NCBI RefSeq assembly: GCF_002865645.1
Contig: NW_020194518.1
Location: 1,735,463-1,799,462, forward strand
Source: Hyaloscypha bicolor E
Lineage: Eukaryota; Ascomycota; Leotiomycetes; Helotiales; Hyaloscyphaceae
Direction: 5' to 3'
Length of the DNA: 64,000 nucleotides
Numbering within the stretch: position 1 is the stretch's first letter; every line of letters starts with the position of its first letter. Shown piece after piece: positions 33,851-46,668 of the stretch. The translations under genes were made by a program, and so were the position numbers. The notes under the pieces were generated by a model, which was given only the letters and a program-made list of their open reading frames with translations, was not told the origin of the DNA and searched no databases.

Positions 33851-36589
33851 ACTATACCCCCCTCCTTAGATCTTATTCCCAAGATCTATTAATTCATTCT
33901 AGTAAATATTTAATCGATTATTTATTTAATCAAGGTAAACTTCTAGTATCTTGGGAGGTAGTTTTACTAATATAATCTGGATAAGGGATATAAAAATCGT
34001 CTAATTAGATCAGGGCTAAGTAAGCGAGAGAGAAGAGTAATTATATCCCAGGTATAGGGGCTAGCCAGTAATTGCGATTTCGTTTAGGACCTGAATATTC
34101 TAATTAGCTCGATCCAAAGTACTAAGGCACTACCTTACAAAATTAATACTACCTGTCAGATCTCGTATTAGAATAATCTAAATAGCTATATAGAAAGGAT
34201 TTAATAAATATTTATATAAGAAACCTATATAAATGTTTCTAAGATCCTGGAGATTATTTACGGGCTTCTGGGAGCATATATTAATTAGTTATACTAAATT
34301 CCGATTAGAACTAGTACGAAAACTAGTAGTTAATCCAGGTAGTTCTCTACTTCTATAAAAGAACCTCTTTATATTACTATATACTTACTTTCTTCCTTTC
34401 TAATAACCACACATATAATAACTTATTCTATTATTACCTTCTAGCCTCTTCTTCTGCCCTTTTCTAAGTTTTCTTTAATTATTTTTAATTAATTCTATAA
34501 TATCTTCTTTTAGCTTTATTATTCATTCCCGTAATAATAAGTATAAAAGTAACCTTATAGCCTTCTTTCCTATTACTAGCAGATACTTGAAATATTTCAA
34601 GTATTTACTTATTAATTCCTTTATCTTATATACTATAGTACCTGGTAAGAAGAATTATAACCATTATAATAAGGGTTCTAAGTCTTATATATTAGTAAGT
34701 TCTTTAGCTTTAATATTTATTAAAGCTAATATGATTTCAGATTCCTTATTACTTATTAGAGGCTTACCGGTTCTAGGAAAATACTATTATAATCTTTAAG
34801 AAATTTCTTGAAGTATATCCTAAATAGTATTATAAAAATAATACTATTAATTGGATTTTTAAAGACTAGAAAAACTCTAATAAGCTTTGGAATTTTTCTT
34901 CCTGTTTTAATAAGGCAGAGAATAATATTACTTGGGTTAGTATTCTAAAGGTAAGTTTTTTCTAATATATTTAGATACTTACTAATTCCTTAAAAAAATA
35001 CTATAAAGTTTACCTTTAAGGTATTAACCTTATTACCGAGATTACTACCAAGATTACTAAATAGTCTATTACTAGTACTTTAAGTACTAATAATATAATA
35101 TTTATAGCTATTCGGGACCTGACTTTAGAAGTTCGGGCCTTCTATAAGATATATATAGTAGTTATAAGTTCCTTACTTATTTCTTTTAATATTCTTAATA
35201 CTAATATTATTATAGTATAACTATATCTTATTAAGAAATAAGCAGATTTTAAAGAGTATTAGCTAATTCTTTACTAAGTCCTAAATAGAGCCGGTATTTA
35301 GTATTTTTGCTTTAGGAATTAGGAATTTATAGGAATTAAAGTTTATTTATTTGAAATACTTATAGCTAGTTTATTTATAATAAATCTTTCTTAATCCTAA
35401 ACCTTTTTCTAATAATTTAAATATAATTCTTATAAGCCTTAATAAAACTCTAGAAAACCTTTATAAATAAAAAAACCCTAGGAAAAAAGTATTTCTATTA
35501 CTATTCCGGGCCTTTTCTTAGCTATCTAGGTTTTCTTTTTCTTTTAAATAGCCTTTTTCTTAGTAATTCAGAATTCTTTTTAATCTTAAGAGATTATTAA
35601 AAGATAGTTTTAGATTCTAAGCTATAGTTTCGGTTATATGATTTCAGAAGTTCCTTAAAATTTTCAAGATTAGGGAAAGCAGGTAACTAGGTATTATAAT
35701 CTTTAGGCTAGGCTTTCTATTTAATTAAATATTATTACTTCTTATTTCTATTATCTTATTAGTAATTAATAATAGCTTCTACTTCCTATTTTTATTCTTT
35801 ATTATTATTTACTAATTCCGGAAGTTCTCCGGAGAAATATAGGTATAGCTTCTAATTCTTTTTTATTATATATTTTTTAAGGAAAAAAATATAAAAAGTT
35901 AGATATAAATAATTATATATACTTAGTAGTTCTAACTTATATACTAAATTACTAATATATTTAAAGATCCTAAATAGACCTATAAATTTTGGCTTAAGCT
36001 TTTCTATTTTAAGTTTAATATTCCTTATTAATAGTATTACCTAGGCTTCTTTAGAATAATATTTAGCTAACTAATACTTATTATAATAGGTTTCCCGATT
36101 ATTTTATATATAATACTATAAATTCTTAAGCTTTTTCTATTTTACTTTAAGGGTTTCTAGCCTCCTATATATAGCTAGTATCTTTTCTATAATTCTATTC
36201 TTAGGATTCTATAGAAATTAAGGGTAGTATCTATAATATATATAAAAAGATATATTTTATAAAATCTAATATTTTAAGTTATTATATATAAATTCCGCAA
36301 AAAATAACTTTTTAAATTAGTTATTCTTTTAGGTATTATAATAATATCTCAGGTAATATTTCAGGGCCTAGTTTTGCCTTTCTATTTAATTATTTATTTA
36401 AGAATAATAAGCTATACTTAAATACTATTTATATATTAAGTAAAAATAAAAAGCAAACTAGAACTAGCTAGTAAATACTATTTCTTAGTTAGAAATAATT
36501 TTATTAGAAAAGCTAAAAATTAAGAAAATATATTTCTATATAATTTTAGTAAGCTCTAAAAAGTTAATAGTTTTATAATATATAATATA

Positions 36590-36706
36590 CTTTACTATTT
36601 TAGAATACTAGTTAATAACTATAAGAATTATATTAAAATCGGGATCTTTTACTAGGTTCTTATATAGTAATAGACCTATAATAAAATCTATAAAGATCTT
36701 ATTCCA
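36590..36706 (-). pseudogene. Integrase core relic of the Gypsy element
   Basis: The minus strand reads WNKIFIDFIIGLL, KNLVKDPDFNIILIVIN, a stop, then YSKIVKYI. This is the start of a Gypsy integrase core with both catalytic-domain Asp positions recognisable. The internal TAG fits a mutated CAG or CGG codon. Confidence 0.75.
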
Positions 36707-38199
36707 GGGTCTCTTAGGCTATAGTAAACTACTAAATAGACTATATAGCAAATACTTCTTTATCTTAATTCTTTAGTAAATATTATATTCTTAATAATAA
36801 TTACAAATATCTTCTTTTATATTCTCCTAATACTAGAACCTTCTAAAGAATTCAAAAGTCTTCTTTATTTTATAGTATTTGGCTATTAGGTTATTATAAT
36901 AAAGCTTTATAACTTCTTAATATAAGACAGGATTATTAGATATAATAATTCTTAAATAATACCTAAATAGGTCCGAATTATTTTTCCAGATTTTTTTTCC
37001 CTTAGTATTTTTCTTACTAAGCCTTTATTTTATAATATTCTAATATTAAGAATTATTTCTCTAAGTTACCTAGATAATATCCAGAAAGAATTTAGATAGA
37101 AAGGCTAATACTATAGCTCTTTTAGTAGCTATATATATTTATATATAGGAAATTAGGTATTTATAATTATTTAATTCAAAAACTTAGGGAACCGAAAAAT
37201 CTTTAGTTCTATTAAGTAATATAGTTATAAATACCCTTATTACCTTAGCTATAGTAGTAGAGCCTTTAAGGCATCTCCTTATACCTTATTTCTTAACTAA
37301 TTCTATAATTAAGGGACCTATAAGATAATCTATCTACTTGTCTTATAGTAAATATTTTTTCTTAGCTACTATAGATATAGCAAGTATTAAATAATATTTA
37401 TTCTAAAAAGGGAACTTTTAAGATATTTATAAGAATCTCTAAATTATAATTATAAAAGCTTTTTTTAGCTTATTCTAAAAGATTAGAAGCCAAGTTATAT
37501 TAATAGAACCTTCTTTATAATTAGGTTTTCTACTAGATCTATTTACTAGATTTAAGGTACCTTTATAGTAAATAATATTAAAATTATATATTATAAGATA
37601 TATTACCTAATATACTTAATAGCTTTCTAAATACTTTATTTCCATAAAGTATTAGAGGTTATTATAGTCTATAATAACCTCAATTATAAACCTGGACCCT
37701 TTAAGGTAATAATACTAATATTTAAAGGCTTTAATAATTATAAATAACTCTCTATTATAAGTATTATAGTTATATTTAGCTCCGGAGAATTTCCGAGACT
37801 AGAATACTACTAGATACTAGTATTTTTTCGGGCTATTACTAGAATTAACTTATTATAAAATAATACTAGTAATTACGAATTTTAATATATTAGTTTTAAT
37901 ATAAATCTTCTTGGAAAAATTAAAATAAACCAGAATAGGTATTATAATAAAAGCTTTTTTTAAAGTCTTAAAGCTTTTAGCTACTTTATTTATTTATATA
38001 AAGGGACCGGATTTCCGGTCCTTTTCTATTTCTTTTAAGAAATCTATTAAGCCTATAGTTACCTGAAAATAATAGTAAATAAACCTATAATAGAAATTAG
38101 TAAATCTAAAAAATACTTAAATATTATAGAATAATTCTAGTTCTGGTTATTTAATAATATTATAGACCTATTTAGGATTCATATAAATACTTTTTATTC

Positions 38200-38570
38200 T
38201 AATAAGGAAGCCCAAAAATTCGATTTCCTTAATATTAAACTCATATTTACTAAGTTTATAAAATAGGTTATTTTTATATAGCCTAGTAAATACCTAGTAA
38301 ATATAATTATAATATTTACTTTTATTTCGGGAATAAATAAGAATATTATCTAAATAAATAACTATAAAATAATCTAGAAGCCCTATAAGTATAGTATTAA
38401 TATATACTTAAAATATAGCTAGTATATTAGCTAGCCCAAAAGGTATTATAAAATATTTAAAATAGCTATAGCAGGTCTTAAAAGCTATTTTTTACTTATA
38501 TTCTTTATAAATTCTTATCTAATAATATATATCCTTAAGATCTAGCTTTATAAAGATCTTGGCTCCTTAA
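38200..38570 (-). pseudogene. Reverse transcriptase relic of the Gypsy element
   Basis: The minus strand gives AKIFIKLDLKDIYY, a stop, then RIYKEYK, KIAFKTCYSYFKYFIIPFGL, IYLDNILIYS and EIEFLGFLI. The spacing is that of Gypsy RT. GAT to AAT in YLDD and TAG stops at former CAG/CGG codons point to C-to-T and G-to-A change. Confidence 0.85.
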
Positions 38571-41091
38571 AGCTAGTTAAGGGTCTTATTAATAAGAAAA
38601 AGCAGATACTAATTCTTAATTATAACTTAATTAAGTTTATAATAATTAATATAAAGATATAGTCCTCTATTTTTCTTGAAAATAAAAAGAATAGGTGCCC
38701 CTATAGGGCTTTTACTAGGCCTTATCTAATATTTATAAAGTATATCCTATAAATACAAATATAATACTTCTAGTTAGGTTTCTAATAGATTATATAAAGG
38801 CCTATATAGGACTATACTATCTATATTAATAAAGTATTTAATACTATTAAGATTAGGAAGTTCCGAAGCTTTATTAGGATTAAAAACCTCTGAGAAGTCT
38901 TTATATTTATTATCCCGGAAATAAATAAATATCTCTAAGGCCCCTTTCCGGAAGGTATTAATTTGCTATATTAAAAACTCCTATTTAGTATTACTAGAAC
39001 TATATAATAAAGCAGAGATCTAGTAACTATTATAAATATATAAAGCCTATTATCTAGAATAGTTATATTTGCTTTTAGTTAAGAATAAGACTTAAGGTAC
39101 TAGCTTAGGATACTAGTTAAGCTCCTTACCGAATTCTTTTAGTATTAGGATCTTAATATTATTAGGCCATATAGGTATATATATCTATTATTTCTTAATA
39201 TAGTCTATATATTATATAAGGGTTACTTTATAAAATTCTATACTAAAGATAAGGCTATAAAAGCTAATATTCTTATACCTATAAAACCAGAGTTTAAAAA
39301 GATATATCTTACTATAATTATCTATAATAAATACCTTAAGATTATAGGCTTAATAAACCTTAAATTAGTTCTTATAAAAAGTTATAAATTCTTGGTTATA
39401 TTTAGCTAAGGTAATAAAGCCCCGGCTTTAAGCCTAATTATTATTAAGAAAGTTATAATCTGATCCGGTATTACTAAGTCTATTATATATCTCTAAGGTA
39501 CCTATTTCTGGCTATATTAATCTTACTTAAATAGTTATATAAAGTAATATGCCTTTTTTATTATAGCCAAAATTATTAATATTTAAGATTTGGCCTTTCC
39601 TTTTCTTTATTTCTTAAAAAAGTCTTTTTTAAAATACTTCTCTATAGTTATAGTATTAACCTGCTTTTATAGATACCTTAATTCTTTTATAGTTTTGGCC
39701 TTATTAGGGTTTTACTAAGCCTATTTAGTATACTTGAAATATTTTATATTTCCTAAGAAGTATTTTTTCTATTTATAAGTCTAATAAACTATACCTGAAA
39801 TAGAACTAGTACTTTATTAAGGCCTTAAAAGAGCTAAAGTATTACCTAAGGGTTTTTTATATAATTTTCGGAACTTATTCTTTCTTTTTTAATAGCCTTA
39901 TAAATTAGAATTTACTAAGTTAGGGTTTTTAGGGGCAAAGTTACTTTTATTAGATTTCCCTGTCTTTACTTTTCTTAATTTAGAATAAATAATATATTTT
40001 GCTTTCTGAGCTTTCTTAAGCTATTTGGAAATAGATATTGCCTTATCTTCTAAAAAAATAAATATAAGTATCTAATAAGTCTTATAATTAGATAAAATAA
40101 TATTAAGAGTCCGGATCCGGTTTCTTTTAGAATATAGGTCCTAGTTAATTTCGAGACTAATTATCCGAGTATATAACTTAGTAACTATCTTACTATTCTT
40201 CTAATAAAGATCTCGGAGTTCCTTAAAGGCATTTTATTAACGGGTTTAAGGTACTTAGAGTATATTAGCTAAGTAAATCTTAAATCGCTCCTAATAGACC
40301 TTATATAATAGTAGGCTTTACTTTATTATAGCCTCCCAAGTATTATAAGGTTTATTCCTAAAGGCACTTATAGTAGAGTTAATTCTAGAAGAGTATCTAT
40401 TATAAGTTTAAGGTTAGGTTCTAAAGACTACCTTCCAGGAAAACACGAATATTCTCTATTTCTTAAGAGACTTTTTATAATATAAGTCAGGTATCCGGAT
40501 CTTGAGAAGCTTCTTTTAGTCTAAATATATCTTTAGGATATTATATAATAGCTTCTAATAAATAGTATTAAGATTGCTTTTAAAGCTTATTATATTAGGA
40601 AAAGAGGTGAGTTCTAACCCTATTTCAAGAAGTTCCCTAATAGGAATTACCGAGGAAGATGAAGTAGACTTATAAATAGAGTTTCTATAAGATATAGTAA
40701 ACTATAAGGTATTTCTAAGGATACCCTTATATTACTCTAACTATAGGATATATTAATTAATTATATCTACTAATTCTTGCTTTTGTTAGAGCGCTTTGAC
40801 TTTAGTATATAAGCCCTATTTTATAGCTTGGGCGGTAGTAACTCGGGTATTAATCTCGGTATCTTAATTATTACCGGGATTATTTATATCATTATTACTG
40901 GCTCTCGGAGGCTCCTAAGGGGCCCTATTAAAAGTATTAGATGAGCCTTCGCCATTACCTATATTAGGGTTAATCTATTCAACTTCCTCTATAGAAATAG
41001 CTTTGGTAAGAAGTTATATATTTTGCAGATTTCGAGATATAATTACTTATTAAACTACCTTCTTTAAGGGTAGAGAGATTAGCTTATAAGG

Positions 41092-41382
41092 TATTTATTA
41101 GTAGGTAATAAGATAATAGAATGAATTAGTATATTATGAAATCATAGTATTAAATTTAGTATAGAACTAATCTCTGTCCCTCCTATAAGGTCCAGGGAAG
41201 CCCCCTCTAAATAGGAGACCCTAATAACATATATATAATTAGTAATTTATAAGCCTAATACTTATAATATAAATAGTGGTTAGTTGTGAAGTCAAAGGGC
41301 CGCCGATCTCCCTGATTAATACCCGCAATATCCGAGGTTTATTACATGACCTTAAGTCACGTGCGACCCTATATATATTACA
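41092..41382 (-). repeat. LTR (5' LTR of the minus-strand element)
   Basis: This is the partner of 33560-33850, 291 bp. It keeps more CpG and CpA sites in its right-hand part (for example CACGTGCGACC at 41358-41368). Confidence 0.9.
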
Positions 41383-42229
41383 AATATATTATATAAAACA
41401 ATAATTATTTTACTTCTTTTAATTTTGTATACTTTTTCTTTAAATAAGTTATTTCTTATTTATTATCTCGCAATTTTATTAATTGAATTTATATAATAAG
41501 CTCTTGTATTATTTCCTTATTTAGCCTCTTTCCAAAATTATTAATACGCTTAATTTTCTTTATAAAAGAGGCTAGCTATAATTATATTATAATAAATAAT
41601 AATATATATTACTTTAATATATATATATATATTACTTTAATATATATATATATATATTACTTTAATATATATAAATAAATAAATAGCTCTTTTAAATTTT
41701 ATATTTAAATTTATTTTTATTTTTAAAAAACCTTAATAATTTTAGATAATATTTTATTCTTATATATTTCGTTATAGCGAGATAAATATTACGCGTCTTG
41801 TATACTTAATGTACTTATTGTGTCACTCCGGTTCGCTGCGAGACGAAACAGGATTAGAGTAAAAGGAGGGACTATGCGGTAGAGATATAATGTTGAGGAA
41901 GTACGACTCTTATCCGATAGATTCGTCGGAAGAGGCAGGGTGGTGTGGAGAGGGGGAGGGGCAAAGGAGATTATTAGAAGCTTCTTTAGGAGTTAAAACA
42001 TAATCAAGCTACTTGACGTCAACATGTGTGTCTTCATTTGAATACAAGGCAACTAGTCGTTACGAAGTGGTTCAGTCCTCAAAGTTTTGGGACTCATGAG
42101 TAAATACACGTGCTGGGATCCATTCGCCCCGTACTTTAGCTCACCCCAGCAAGGTTGAGCAATCCCGGAGTAGCTCCTGAGTGAGTCAAAAGCTCTTTAC
42201 CTAAATCTAGTATCTGAAATTTCGAATAT
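41383..42229. other. AT-rich flank giving way to ordinary DNA
   Basis: The AT-rich composition ends near 41800. No gene is recognised up to the stop codon of the next gene. A CACGTG lies at 42107-42112. Confidence 0.4.
41602..41680 (+). repeat. AT-rich minisatellite (TATTACTTTAATATA..., 3 copies)
   Basis: The core ATATTACTTTAATATAT occurs three times separated by variable TA runs. It lies in the AT-rich flank beyond the 5' LTR. Confidence 0.7.
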
Positions 42230-44304
42230 CTATGAAGAACTTGAAGATTGTACACCACTAGTATATGATGCATTCGACCTTGTGCTCCGGGACCTGATGA
42301 GTCGCGCCATGTACCTATGTCCTTTTTGGGTCGCAAGATCGAATGCGGTATGGCCATAGATATCCTTCAACTGAATAGTCTTCCGATCATGCATTTCATC
42401 CAAAGCAGTGAGAAGTATCTCAGCAGTCTCAATAAAATCGTTTCTTGCTGCCCACGAGAGCGGCGTCCTCTCAAAAATCTCATCCTGGGCCTGTAGACTC
42501 GCTCCTGCGTCAATCAAAAGCTTGGTGATGTCCTCACGCCCGCACAATGCTGCCAGTATCAATGGGGTAGCCTTTAATTCGTCATCCAAACACTCAAGAT
42601 CCGGGTTGCATTCGTCCAGTATAGCACAAATTGCCTTGTCTCGAAAACGTTCGGCCTCGGCTTGGAATCGTTCCTCCGTCGGTTCATTCAAACCCGCCAA
42701 ATCAAATAAGGCGGACTGGATATGCTCTCGCTTCAAATGGGGCCTTCGGTCAGGATCCATGATCCAATTATGGATTAGCAAAGCATCGAGCGCCTTCACT
42801 GCCTCCAGGAATCGATCGTTCATTTCTTCGACTTCGGCGATTGTAAGGGCACTGCTGGTTAGGGGTACTGGCTCGGAGTTGGGGCTTTTGATAGTCGATT
42901 GGCTGTGCCTCTGCGGAGTATCTTGGCTCCAAGTAGTCGATGCCGTTGAGCCCCGGTCTGGATTACCATTCATACCTGGTGGTAGCTGTCGAGAGTTAGA
43001 ATGCTAACTGGGCCAGTTTGCAGAGACTTGCCTCCGGGCTGGAAAGTCGGGCTTCTTCCATTGGTACCAGCACTCGAGCTACGATATCTGAGAGGTTTGC
43101 CTTCACTATGTCGTAGGCGTTCTCTCTTTCTCCAAATTTGCAAATATCACGGTGATTTCTGTCCAGATCTACGCAGACCTCATCAGGTGCGTTAAGGATG
43201 GCAGAATCCCTGTTGACCACAATCTAATAGAAGCTGAATTAAAAAGATATATCATATCTGGCTTAGAAAATACATACCTTGCTGAAACCATGGAAATTTG
43301 TTGGTCTGGTTTCAAAGAAGGTCAGTATTTTGAATTTCTTCAATTGTTTACTGAACCTCTCAGCGGAATCTTGAGTAAAGAGCGAATTCGGTTTTAGGCA
43401 CATCAAAAGGTCGTTTGCCGTACTGCCATTGGCAAACAGTTTTGCAAGTCGTACACCAAATTCTTCAAGAGCTCCAGTATTACCGCCGCGGTGAGGAGTG
43501 CCAAAGAACACTAACCCACGGGTAGCGTTCCATGTTTCGAGATAATTATCGGGATCATCTCTCGCGTTCAGGAGTGCCTAATAGACAGATGGTAAGTTCA
43601 GAGATGGTTGAGGCTGATCGAAGGGAGCATACCTGTTTGATTACAAGGCCTCCGAGGCTGTGTCCAAGAAAAATTATTGGGATCTTACTGAGGTCCTGGT
43701 CGTCCTGTGCTTGTGTTAATATCTCATTTCTTGCCGCATGTGCCATAGTTCATACACTGCCAACTATCTGACCAAATACTGCCGTCCTGAGAGATGGAAT
43801 ATTTTACTTACTCCAAAGCGAACCGACCTCTTCTGGCGGAGAAAACGGAGTAGGTTATTTGCATGATCTGATATTCTCGCCGCAGAGACACCCCTGGTCA
43901 CTTTGGAATTGTATCCAAAGATCCAGACTCGAGCGTTAGGGAAGTCTGGGCCCAGGAAATCTCGTGGCCACTGTATTCTGCTCTCGGCATGTGTCCAGGT
44001 CTCGAAAGGGTGATTTTCGCGACCAGAGGGATTGAGACCGTGAACAAATACAAAGCTGCGCAGTATATGTCAGCATCCATGGTTGCCTGTTCCCATGCGG
44101 TCGTGCGATTGGGGGTGGTTTCCAAGCTAAGTGCTTTTAATGCCAATGGATTCCAGTGAAATTAAACAATTGCGAATTCTCAGACCCGAGGAAAGATCGT
44201 GCGACCGGGTGCACATAGTTTGGTCTTAATACTCACTCTATGTTGGGGGTATTAGGACTTTCCGGGAAGTAGACCTGTTGCAAGAACGGCGCTTTCGTCG
44301 CCAT
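42230..44304 (-). CDS. SesB-like alpha/beta hydrolase fused to ankyrin repeats
   Basis: Exon 1 (ATG at 44304) encodes MATKAPFLQQVYF and is followed by an intron of about 190 nt. The hydrolase then reads FVFVHGLNPSG, RVWIFGYNSKV, ISDHANNLLRFLRQK and, after a further intron, IPIIFLGHSLGGLVIKQ with the nucleophile motif GHSLG, then GLVFFGTPHRGG. This is the pattern of the SesB-type hydrolase at the N-terminus of many fungal NLR proteins. A charged linker follows. The C-terminal exon (about 42973-42230) carries about three ankyrin-like repeats (ATPLILAALCGREDITKLL, RTPLSWAARNDFIETAEIL, GHTAFDLATQKGH). No NACHT or NB-ARC P-loop was seen. Exon borders near 43000 and 43200 are approximate. A role in self/non-self or stress signalling is inference. 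Confidence 0.7.
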
Positions 44305-45179
44305 ATCAAATGAATGCCGACTTCAGTACAAGTACTCGATGACTGTAACATTGTTACTATAGAAAGCTGAAATGGATGCTATCCGGTTGCTTGCGCGCTA
44401 AACCAAAGTAAAAATGCATAGGTAGGCCATGTAATAGTTGTTGGAGTATGAAAATGTTTAAAGGCAGGAAAAACTGGACGAACATGAAGGGTTTGGCTGA
44501 GGGTGCGCTGTGGTCAGGCTGCGTGCCGTGTTTTGAGCACAGCCTGCTGTAAGCGCTTCTAATAACCGGATGCTCGCATGCCAAAAGCCACACTGTCGGT
44601 GACCAGATCGAGATCCAAAGTGTGCCACCGAAAAAGCCTTCATGCATGGCTTGAGATCCTTTTCAATTCTGCAGAAGCTATTGAGTCACCATTATTTATT
44701 GATTTCATAAGCCGCCTCAGTGGGTGGTTCAGGCGTCTTTCCTCAGTCCACAGAACCACGGAAGACCCCACGCCAAGTAGTAGAGCCAGGTCATATGGTT
44801 CATGACAGCCGTTGGACGGTACGTTCCGTCCGCTCCTTGCATCGAACAAGCGCCCAGGTACTTCCAGGCCGCACTCCGCTATTCGTTTGGCAGCTCAATC
44901 GAGCCCCAAACTGAGACATCTGGCGCTCTCCGCACCCCTGCTGGGCGTTGACAATCTTGGCCAAAGTTGTTTCCGTGACCGACGATTCGATAAGTTTGTG
45001 ACCAAGTATTGTGTTTTGGCACTTCGGGGCACATTTCCTGCAATTCAGTTGCTCTTGTGACGAGGACTTGCAGTCCGAGACCCAATTCCAGCAAGCTATA
45101 TTCAGCCTGCTGACTCGCTGAGATCTTTAAAGATGCAGCATCTGGCACAGGCGTGCCTCCTTAAATCATCACCGCAAGA
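44305..45179. other. Intergenic, no gene recognised
   Basis: Open frames on both strands (up to 96 codons) lack domains. This region should hold the promoters of the two divergent neighbours. Confidence 0.35.
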
Positions 45180-46008
45180 ATGACATGTTATTATCCTGAT
45201 GGTGCTGTTGCCGAAGGACTTCAGCCCTGCAATACAACTGCAGGAGCTGTATCGTCGTGCTGCCGCGTAGGAGATGTTTGTCTCACGAACGGCTTCTGTT
45301 TCTCAGCCGGACAGAACTCCCTTGTTAGACGAGGCTGTACCGATCGAACTTTTAACAGTACCGATTGCCCCCGCATATGCATCACCGGTATGAAATCTCT
45401 ACCTATCATCCAATTTTTCAATCTACAATCCGCAAGTTCTAATAAGCATCATTCTAGGAGTGGTCTCTTCCGTAGACGTGGTCATGACGCCATGTGGTGA
45501 TTACACCTACTTCTGCTGTGGCCAAGATGATGCGGCGAGAAGTTGTTGCACATCGGGAAATGGGACAGTTCTCCTCGCTGCTGGGACTGCCATACTTCCC
45601 ACGGCTACGGTCACATACAACAACACGATCGCAGCCACTACCTCACCTACTGGTTGCCCCTCGGACAACAGTACTGCAACATCAAACATCAACCAGCCAA
45701 CAAAAAACACAGTGCCAGTTGGTGCTGCTGCTGGACTTGGGGGTGTATTGGGTGTTGCACTCATTATCTTGGCCGTTCTAATAGCGATGTGGAGGAAGAA
45801 GGTGCATCGAGCAACCGAAGCAGAGCAGCGCGCAATGGTAGCAGAGCAGCGCACAACAGCAGCAGAGCAGCGCACAACAGTAGCAGAGCAGCGTGTAATA
45901 GATGTACAGCAGCGCATAGGTGAAGCAGAGCAGCTCATAATGGAGAGGGATCGGCGAATAAGGGAGTTAGAGCCATTGGGGAGGAAAGCAAGGCTGACAG
46001 GTCAATGA
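45180..46008 (+). CDS. Cys-rich single-pass membrane protein with heptad-repeat tail
   Basis: Two exons fit (45180 to about 45388, and about 45458-46008). The N-terminal half is Cys-rich (MTCYYPDG, SSCCRVGDVCLTNGFCFS, YTYFCCGQDD, RSCCTSG) and matches a widespread group of fungal surface proteins. A Thr/Ser/Asn-rich stalk follows, then one strong TM helix (AAGLGGVLGVALIILAVLIA) and a basic stop-transfer MWRKK. The cytosolic tail is a run of seven-residue units (AEQRTTV-like), predicted to form a coiled coil. No signal peptide is seen before the Cys-rich domain; an upstream exon may be missing, or the TM helix may serve as anchor. Molecular function is unknown; a cell-surface sensor is one possibility. 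Confidence 0.7.
45820..45903 (+). repeat. 21-bp tandem repeat, 4 copies, within the coding region
   Basis: The units begin GCAGAGCAGCG and are 21 bp long at 45820, 45841, 45862 and 45883. Each encodes one heptad starting AEQR. More diverged heptads continue to about 45966. Confidence 0.9.
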
Positions 46009-46665
46009 GAGGGAATTGATATGACTTCTTGAGTGTACCCAATTTCTAGTGCCGGGGGTCACTTCACCTAGCAAAAGCAGGCATTTCCCCAAGCGTTCTG
46101 TACTGATCTTTGAGATCGGTACCACCATGTGAAGAGACAATTGAGTTGCAGAGTCTTTGCTAATCCGGCTTTGGGAGGCCTTGGCAGCGAGGAGGAAGAT
46201 TGAACGAAGTAAAGAAGCCCTCCCAGTCTTAAAGTAATTACTTCTTCCCTCACCAAAGCTTCAACTACCAGGTCACCAAAACCCCGCTTGCCAGTCTACT
46301 ACGGGAGTATTTGAGACATACTAGAAGCTACCTTGGACAAAAGAATAACTACAGGTATACCTTCGTCGAAATTGCTACCAGTATCATCAAAGAGGATAAG
46401 TGGCATGTTCCTAATAAGCCTTGCTGTTAGTGAAAGCTCTTGCCCACCAATCTACCCCACCACCGCCCAGAACTCACGAGCCGGACGTCTTCACTCATCA
46501 CTCAGCTGGGGAGATCACCAAATTCTCATTTCATGGAACACATCAAGCGACGCCTATTGTGATGTGATATAGGTAACCGTAATGGAAACTCCGATCAAGC
46601 CTGTTTTATTGACTACAATACACAACGCGAAATCTTGCCGGCCTAGCTCTCCAAATATCGGCGAC
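46009..46665. other. Intergenic, no gene recognised
   Basis: Frames of up to 79 codons show no domain. Confidence 0.35.
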
Positions 46666-46668
46666 TAA

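Larger units (their letters stand above)
33560..41382 (-). mobile_element. RIP-degraded Ty3/Gypsy LTR retrotransposon
   Basis: A 7.8-kb AT-rich block is bounded by two 291-bp direct repeats. The coding strand is minus. Conceptual translation, with many stops, still shows reverse transcriptase (about 38570-38200) with KIFIKLDLKD, IIPFGLANILA and IYLDNILIYS, the YLDD box with its second Asp changed to Asn. At 36706-36590 it shows an integrase core with WNKIFIDFIIGLL and NIILIVIN. The RT-before-integrase order is that of Ty3/Gypsy. A purine tract (AAGGAGGGGGGTAT on the minus strand) adjoins the LTR at 33850, as expected for a 3' LTR. The flanking pentamers (TAAGA and AATAT) do not match, so no target duplication was confirmed. 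The element is dead. Confidence 0.9.

Noticed and set aside
33555..41387. Target-site duplication for the Gypsy element
   Set aside because: The flanking pentamers TAAGA and AATAT do not match. The duplication may have decayed, or one end may be misplaced.
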